Positions 13,117-16,381 of a DNA stretch of 16,381 nucleotides are shown piece after piece; position 1 is the stretch's first letter, and every line of letters starts with the position of its first letter. The position numbers were made by a program, and so were the translations under genes. The notes below the pieces were generated by a model. That model saw only the letters and a list, made by a program, of their open reading frames with translations. It did not search any database and was not told the origin of the DNA. The DNA is from Candidatus Bathyarchaeota archaeon (GTDB lineage: Archaea; Thermoproteota; Bathyarchaeia; Bathyarchaeales; Bathycorpusculaceae): NCBI GenBank assembly GCA_018396615.1, contig JAGTQT010000014.1, positions 10,521 through 26,901 on the forward strand, written 5' to 3'.

Positions 13117-13983
13117 ATGAGTAAAACTGAGGAAATTGATGGAAGGAGAAAACAAATCCAAGAGCAAGAGCAGAATCTTAGAGTTAGAATGAGCAAGATC
13201 AAGCATAAAGTTGCTGTTATAAGCGGCAAGGGTGGAGTGGGCAAAAGCACAGTTACAGTAAATCTTGCAATGGCTTTTGCCATGCATGGGCACGCGAACC
13301 ACCTTGGCGTTTTAGACGCAGACATTCACGGACCAAGCGTTCCAAAAATGTTAGGATTAACAGGTCAGAGGCTACCTGTCGGACCAGCTGGAGTTTTCCC
13401 AGCTTTGGGTCCTCTAGGAATCAAGGTTGTTTCCATTGATTTTCTATTGCCAGACGAGAATGCTCCTGTTATCTGGCGTGGACCCTTAAAGATGACGGCG
13501 ATACGCCAGTTTCTGTCGGACATTGTTTGGGGTGAAATGGATTTGTTGCTTATTGATTTGCCGCCTGGCACTGGAGATGAACCGTTAAGTGTTGCTCAGC
13601 TTTTGCCAGAAATGGACGGCGTAGTCATTGTCACCATTCCTTCTGAGGTTTCGCAGAGTGTCGTTAAGAAAGCTGTTACGTTTGCAAGGAGACTTGGAAT
13701 GCCCATTATAGGCGTTATAGAAAATATGAGTGGGTTTGTCTGCCCAAATTGTGGAGCAAAGGTTGACATATTTCAATCAGGCGGAGGAAAGAAGATATCA
13801 GAAGAATTAGGTATACCCTTTTTGGGAAGCATACCCATAGACCCGAAGATTTGTGAAGATGCAGACAAGGGCATGTCTTTTATCGTTGAACATGCAGATT
13901 CCCCAGCAACGAAGGCTTTTATGGAAATTGTCGGGAAAATCGAGCACTTTTTAGAACATAAGGAGCAATCTGGAGGCAATTGA
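13117..13983 (+). CDS. Mrp/NBP35-family iron-sulfur cluster carrier ATPase (ApbC-like)
   Basis: P-loop ATPase that carries and transfers [4Fe-4S] clusters to apoproteins. It has 288 residues. After a charged, probably coiled N-terminal stretch (1-28, rich in E/Q/R/K), the deviant Walker A is SGKGGVGKST (36-45), followed by VLDADIHGPSVPKMLG (65-80), the Walker B-like LLIDLPPGTGDE (144-155) and GVIENMSGFVCPNCG, with the cluster-binding C209xxC212 pair. This is the MRP signature. It has no N-terminal four-cysteine ferredoxin motif as eukaryotic NBP35 has. The start is ATG at 13117 with GGTGA about 10 nt upstream. It is the first gene of the plus-strand operon; the next ATG is 1 bp beyond its stop. 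In ORP clusters of sulfate reducers an Mrp protein of this type accompanies NifX-type proteins. Confidence 0.95.
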   Translation: MSKTEEIDGRRKQIQEQEQNLRVRMSKIKHKVAVISGKGGVGKSTVTVNLAMAFAMHGHANHLGVLDADIHGPSVPKMLGLTGQRLPVGPAGVFPALGPLGIKVVSIDFLLPDENAPVIWRGPLKMTAIRQFLSDIVWGEMDLLLIDLPPGTGDEPLSVAQLLPEMDGVVIVTIPSEVSQSVVKKAVTFARRLGMPIIGVIENMSGFVCPNCGAKVDIFQSGGGKKISEELGIPFLGSIPIDPKICEDADKGMSFIVEHADSPATKAFMEIVGKIEHFLEHKEQSGGN

Positions 13984-13984
13984 A

Positions 13985-14392
13985 ATGAAAATATGTGTTT
14001 CAGCGACAGCAAACAGTTTAGATACACAAGTAGACCCAAGATTTGGCAGATGCCCCTACTTTATTATTGTGAATTCTGAAAACATGCAATTTGAGGCTGT
14101 TCCAAATGTGGCTTTTGGTGCCATGGGAGGCGCTGGAATCCAAGCTGCCCAGACAATAGCAGGCAAAGGCGCAAAAGTACTTATAACTGGAAATGTTGGT
14201 CCAAACGCTTTTCAAGCATTAGCAGCAGCAGGCGTAAAAGTTGTTGTTGGCGCCTCTGGAACTGTAAGGCAAGTTGTTGAAAAATACAAGAGGGGAGAAC
14301 TTAGAGAAACTAACTCAGCTACTGTCGGTGGGCATTTTGGAATGGGTAGGGACGGAGGGCGTGGTCAGGAAAGAAGAGGACGGGAAACCTAG
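13985..14392 (+). CDS. NifX/NafY-family (dinitrogenase Fe-Mo cofactor biosynthesis) protein with Gly/Arg-rich tail
   Basis: Single-domain cofactor-binding protein of the NifX/NifB-C/orange-protein superfamily (PF02579-like). It has 135 residues. The fold is marked by MKICVSATANSLDTQVDPRFGRCPYF (strand plus cofactor loop, C23), AGIQAAQTIAGKGAKVLITG and VGPNAFQALAAAGVKVVVGA. Beyond about residue 113 comes an extra tail, GGHFGMGRDGGRGQERRGRE, rich in Gly and Arg. Homologues bind metal-sulfur cofactors or precursors without covalent bonds; ORP of Desulfovibrio holds a Mo-Cu-S cluster. No nitrogenase genes are in the window, so nitrogen fixation is not implied. Ribosome binding is by GGAGG 8 nt before the ATG, inside the mrp 3' end. 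Confidence 0.92.
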   Translation: MKICVSATANSLDTQVDPRFGRCPYFIIVNSENMQFEAVPNVAFGAMGGAGIQAAQTIAGKGAKVLITGNVGPNAFQALAAAGVKVVVGASGTVRQVVEKYKRGELRETNSATVGGHFGMGRDGGRGQERRGRET

Positions 14393-14410
14393 AAGGCTTA
14401 ATTATGAAAA

Positions 14411-14417
14411 GGAGGTG
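14411..14417 (+). promoter_or_regulatory. Very strong Shine-Dalgarno (GGAGGTG) for the second NifX-family gene
   Basis: GGAGGTG, near-perfect complement of the archaeal 16S 3' end, lies 5 nt before GTG 14423. It decides that start over the out-of-frame ATG at 14404, and suggests this gene is translated more strongly than its neighbours. Confidence 0.8.
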
Positions 14418-14422
14418 GAAAA

Positions 14423-14797
14423 GTGGTAGCAAGAATTGTAGTTCCTACGGTTGATGAAAGTGGCTTGGACGCTCAAATTGCCGAGCATTTTGGAAGAGCA
14501 CCTTACTTTGCTGTTGTCGAATTAACCGATAATGGCGAAGTTTCGAATGTGAAGACTATTCCAAATGTAGGCGAACATGCTGGTGGCATGGGATACACGC
14601 ACGACAATATTCTAAAATTAAAACCGAATGCAATCATAGTTTATGGAATGGGCCCAAGAGGTTTAAGCACTTTCCAAAACGCCGGAGTGGCAGTGTTAAA
14701 GGCTAATGCGAACACAGTCAAAGAGGTTGTTACAGCCTACAGAGATAATAAGCTTCAAGAGCTTACAGAGGGATGTCATCACGCTCATCACCCTTAG
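14423..14797 (+). CDS. NifX/NafY-family protein with His-rich C-terminus
   Basis: Second PF02579-like cofactor-binding protein, 124 residues. Core motifs are IVVPTVDESGLDAQIAEHFG, RAPYFAVVELTDNGEV, EHAGGMGYTHDNILKLKPNA and YGMGPRGLSTFQNAGVAVL. It keeps the HFGRAPYF loop of the orange-protein type, whereas the preceding paralogue has RFGRCPYF, so the two have diverged and may bind different ligands. It ends CHHAHHP, a likely metal-binding tail. The start is GTG with a near-perfect GGAGGTG. It lies 30 bp after the first NifX-family gene, in the same operon. Confidence 0.92.
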   Translation: MVARIVVPTVDESGLDAQIAEHFGRAPYFAVVELTDNGEVSNVKTIPNVGEHAGGMGYTHDNILKLKPNAIIVYGMGPRGLSTFQNAGVAVLKANANTVKEVVTAYRDNKLQELTEGCHHAHHP

Positions 14798-14870
14798 GAT
14801 ATAGTTAAAAGATGACAGCTTACAGAGTATGAGAAAATAAGAGGTTGTTCAGAAATATAATGGAGAGTGT

Positions 14871-15560
14871 ATGAAAACGACAATTCTTCCTCAATGTGCT
14901 AAATGTTCCGCGGCTTATTGCAGCAAAATGTCCTTGGAAGAAATCAACAAAGCAATACTTCCAGAATACTGTCCCATGAAAACCGGTGAGAAGGTAATCA
15001 AGTCAGTAATTGAAAAGTACGGAAAAGATGATGTGAAAAGAATCTATGTCCCCGCTACCATCACCGAAAAGGAAGCATACGAATCAGTTAGAGGCGTGGT
15101 CATGGCGGTTCGCCCCAGAATCAAAGAGCTGATAGAGTTTGGCAAGCTAATTCATGCAGAGAAAATTGGAGTTGCTTTTTGCGCTGGAATGCAAGATGAA
15201 GCAGCCAGAATTGTAGCGATTCTTGAAAAAGCTGGATTTGCTGTTGCATCAGTTAGATGTAAATGTGGCGGCACTGATAAAACAAAACTTAATGTTGCAA
15301 AAGAATACAAGATTGGCGATTCGTCAAAGTTTGAGGCTGCTTGCAATCCAATCCTTCAAGCTCAACTCCTTAATAATGCTGAAACAGACATCAATGTCAT
15401 TGTTGGTTTGTGTTTGGGACATGACATGCTTTTCACTATGAACTCCAAGGCGCCGGTTACAACCCTTATAGTTAAAGACCGCTTGCTCGGCCATAACCCT
15501 GTAATAGCCCTCTACAGTGATTACCATAAAGACATAGTAGAATCACAGAAAAGAACTTGA
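14871..15560 (+). CDS. Cysteine-rich DUF1847-like metal-binding protein
   Basis: Protein of 229 residues that I assign to DUF1847, a family described as probable metal-binding, found mainly in anaerobic bacteria and archaea. The N-terminus has C9xxC12x4C17 and C34 (in PEYCP), followed by a helical region and a core beginning IGVAFCAGMQDEAARIV (C104), then VRCKCGG (C130, C132), EAACNP (C158) and VGLCLGHDMLF (C181), closing with APVTTLIVKDRLLGHNP. Nine cysteines in conserved-looking motifs suggest one or more metal or Fe-S sites. The start is ATG at 14871 with GGAG 5 nt upstream. It is 73 bp after the second NifX-family gene and 45 bp before the MinD-type ATPase, so probably the same operon. 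Its function is unknown; the context suggests metal-sulfur cofactor handling. Confidence 0.82.
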   Translation: MKTTILPQCAKCSAAYCSKMSLEEINKAILPEYCPMKTGEKVIKSVIEKYGKDDVKRIYVPATITEKEAYESVRGVVMAVRPRIKELIEFGKLIHAEKIGVAFCAGMQDEAARIVAILEKAGFAVASVRCKCGGTDKTKLNVAKEYKIGDSSKFEAACNPILQAQLLNNAETDINVIVGLCLGHDMLFTMNSKAPVTTLIVKDRLLGHNPVIALYSDYHKDIVESQKRT

Positions 15561-15605
15561 CTTAATGTTTCTAGAAAACCCAGAAGTTGCCGATAGGTCA
15601 TTTAT

Positions 15606-16381
15606 ATGAAAATTTCAATAGCCAGTGGGAAAGGGGGAACGGGAAAAACATCAATAGCTGTAAATATGGCGCTTTCAGTAAGGAATGTTCAGCTTTTAGA
15701 CTGCGATGTAGAAGAGCCAAATGCTCATTTACTTTTGAATTCTAAAATAAGCCGAGTGGAACCCGTATATGTTTATGTCCTGTTTGTTAACGAGAAACTC
15801 TGCGACCATTGCGGAAAATGTAGCATCTTCTGCCAATACAATGCCATCTTTGTTAGTCCAGAAAAGGTTTTGATTTTTCCAGAACTTTGTCATAGCTGTG
15901 GCGGATGCACACTTGTTTGTCCTAAAAAGGCGATTACTGAAGATAAACATAAGATTGGAACATTGAAAATTGCTTCTGCAGGCGATCTAAGGCTAGTTTA
16001 TGGCGAGCTTGAGGTAGGCGAACCTATGGCTGTTCCGATTATCAGAGAAGTTAAGCGGAAAATTGACAATAGCAGAAATGTTATTCTTGATTCGCCGCCC
16101 GGAACCTCATGCCCAGTAATTGAAGCTGTGAAGGGCAGCGACTTCTGCATCCTCGTTACAGAGCCTACGCCTTTTGGGCTGCATGATTTGAAAATAGCAG
16201 TTCAAGTTTTAGAAGATATGAAAATTCCTTTAGGCGTCGTTGTTAACCGCGCTGGAATAGGCGACAAAAAAGTTTACGATTACTGCAGAGAAAAAGGCAT
16301 ACCTATAATGCTTGAAATTCCATATCAGAGAAGAATTGCTGAACTTTATTCGAAAGGCGTCCCCTTCAGCCTAGAGATGCC
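15606..16381 (+). CDS. MinD-superfamily P-loop ATPase with inserted ferredoxin domain, 3' end cut by window
   Basis: ATPase of the COG1149-type group, 258 residues seen of an expected 285 or so, open at the window edge. The deviant Walker A SGKGGTGKTS is at 7-16, followed by LLDCDVEEPNAHLLL. A two-cluster ferredoxin domain is inserted at about 60-112: C66/C69/C72/C76 and C95/C98/C101/C105, both Cx2Cx2Cx3C, enough for two [4Fe-4S] clusters. Then VILDSPPGTSCPVIEAV (Walker B region), TEPTPFGLHDLKIAV and VVVNRAGIGD. The start is ATG 15606, giving the expected MKISIASGKGG. In Desulfovibrio two such ATPases belong to the ORP complex; here a second copy would lie just beyond the window if the pattern holds (inference). 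No membrane segment is seen. Confidence 0.93.
   Translation, partial: MKISIASGKGGTGKTSIAVNMALSVRNVQLLDCDVEEPNAHLLLNSKISRVEPVYVYVLFVNEKLCDHCGKCSIFCQYNAIFVSPEKVLIFPELCHSCGGCTLVCPKKAITEDKHKIGTLKIASAGDLRLVYGELEVGEPMAVPIIREVKRKIDNSRNVILDSPPGTSCPVIEAVKGSDFCILVTEPTPFGLHDLKIAVQVLEDMKIPLGVVVNRAGIGDKKVYDYCREKGIPIMLEIPYQRRIAELYSKGVPFSLEM

Noticed and set aside
13985..14797. Nitrogen-fixation genes
   Set aside because: NifX-family proteins are present, but no nifH, nifD, nifK, nifB or nifE/N is in the window; the context fits an ORP-like system instead.
14760..14827. 11-bp direct repeat AGCTTACAGAG at 14760 and 14817
   Set aside because: Only two copies, one inside the coding end of the second NifX-family gene; no further copies noticed, so probably chance or a small local duplication.
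1..16381. CRISPR array, insertion sequence, integrase or attachment site
   Set aside because: No regular spaced repeats, transposase motifs or tRNA-linked repeats were seen; gene content is conserved core plus a metabolic cluster.

Overview
The window reads as archaeal chromosome. The evidence is the order rps13-rps4-rps11-rpoD-rpl18e-rpl13-rps9-rpoN-eno, a split-type archaeal RNA polymerase subunit D carrying ferredoxin motifs, GGTGA/GGAGG Shine-Dalgarno sites, AT-rich TATA boxes about 25 bp before putative transcription starts, and frequent TTG/GTG starts. Tandem rubrerythrins and many Fe-S/Cys-rich proteins point to an anaerobe. A TACK-type lineage such as Bathyarchaeia is my best guess from overall protein character, but the sequence alone does not prove it.

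Region 1 (1-5040, minus strand) is the transcription/translation operon. It starts at a TATA box near 5088-5097 and runs S13, S4, S11, then a 100-bp gap with a possible second promoter, then RpoD, L18e, L13, S9, RpoN and enolase. Most junctions are 2-16 bp gaps or short overlaps. Enolase is cut by the window edge with only its C-terminal tip missing. No rpoK lies between rpoN and eno.

Region 2 (5194-6334, minus) holds two different rubrerythrins in tandem, both with TTG starts, for peroxide defence. Region 3 (6424-7784, minus) is a two-gene unit: a NIP7-like PUA protein and a NOL1/NOP2/Sun RNA m5C methyltransferase, probably for rRNA maturation. Region 4 (7845-10709, minus) is a 910-residue P2-type cation ATPase that resembles the Na,K-ATPase (P2C) branch in its ion-binding helices. 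It is preceded by a 32-codon leader ORF that may be translated leaderless. A PUA/ASCH-like protein is transcribed the other way (10867-11319).

Region 5 (11440-16381) is the most interesting part. On the plus strand an operon encodes an Mrp/NBP35 Fe-S ATPase, two NifX/NafY-family cofactor-binding proteins, a Cys-rich DUF1847-like protein and a MinD-type ATPase with an inserted two-cluster ferredoxin (cut by the window end). This gene content matches the orange-protein (ORP) complex of anaerobic sulfate reducers, whose NifX-type protein carries a Mo-Cu-S cluster. Divergent from it is an Lrp/AsnC regulator with a five-cysteine C-terminal tail, followed by a metallo-beta-lactamase-fold enzyme. 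The 93 bp between the two units contain an AT-rich imperfect palindrome covering the TATA candidates of both directions. I infer a metal- or redox-responsive switch controlling an archaeal metal-sulfur cofactor assembly or storage system.
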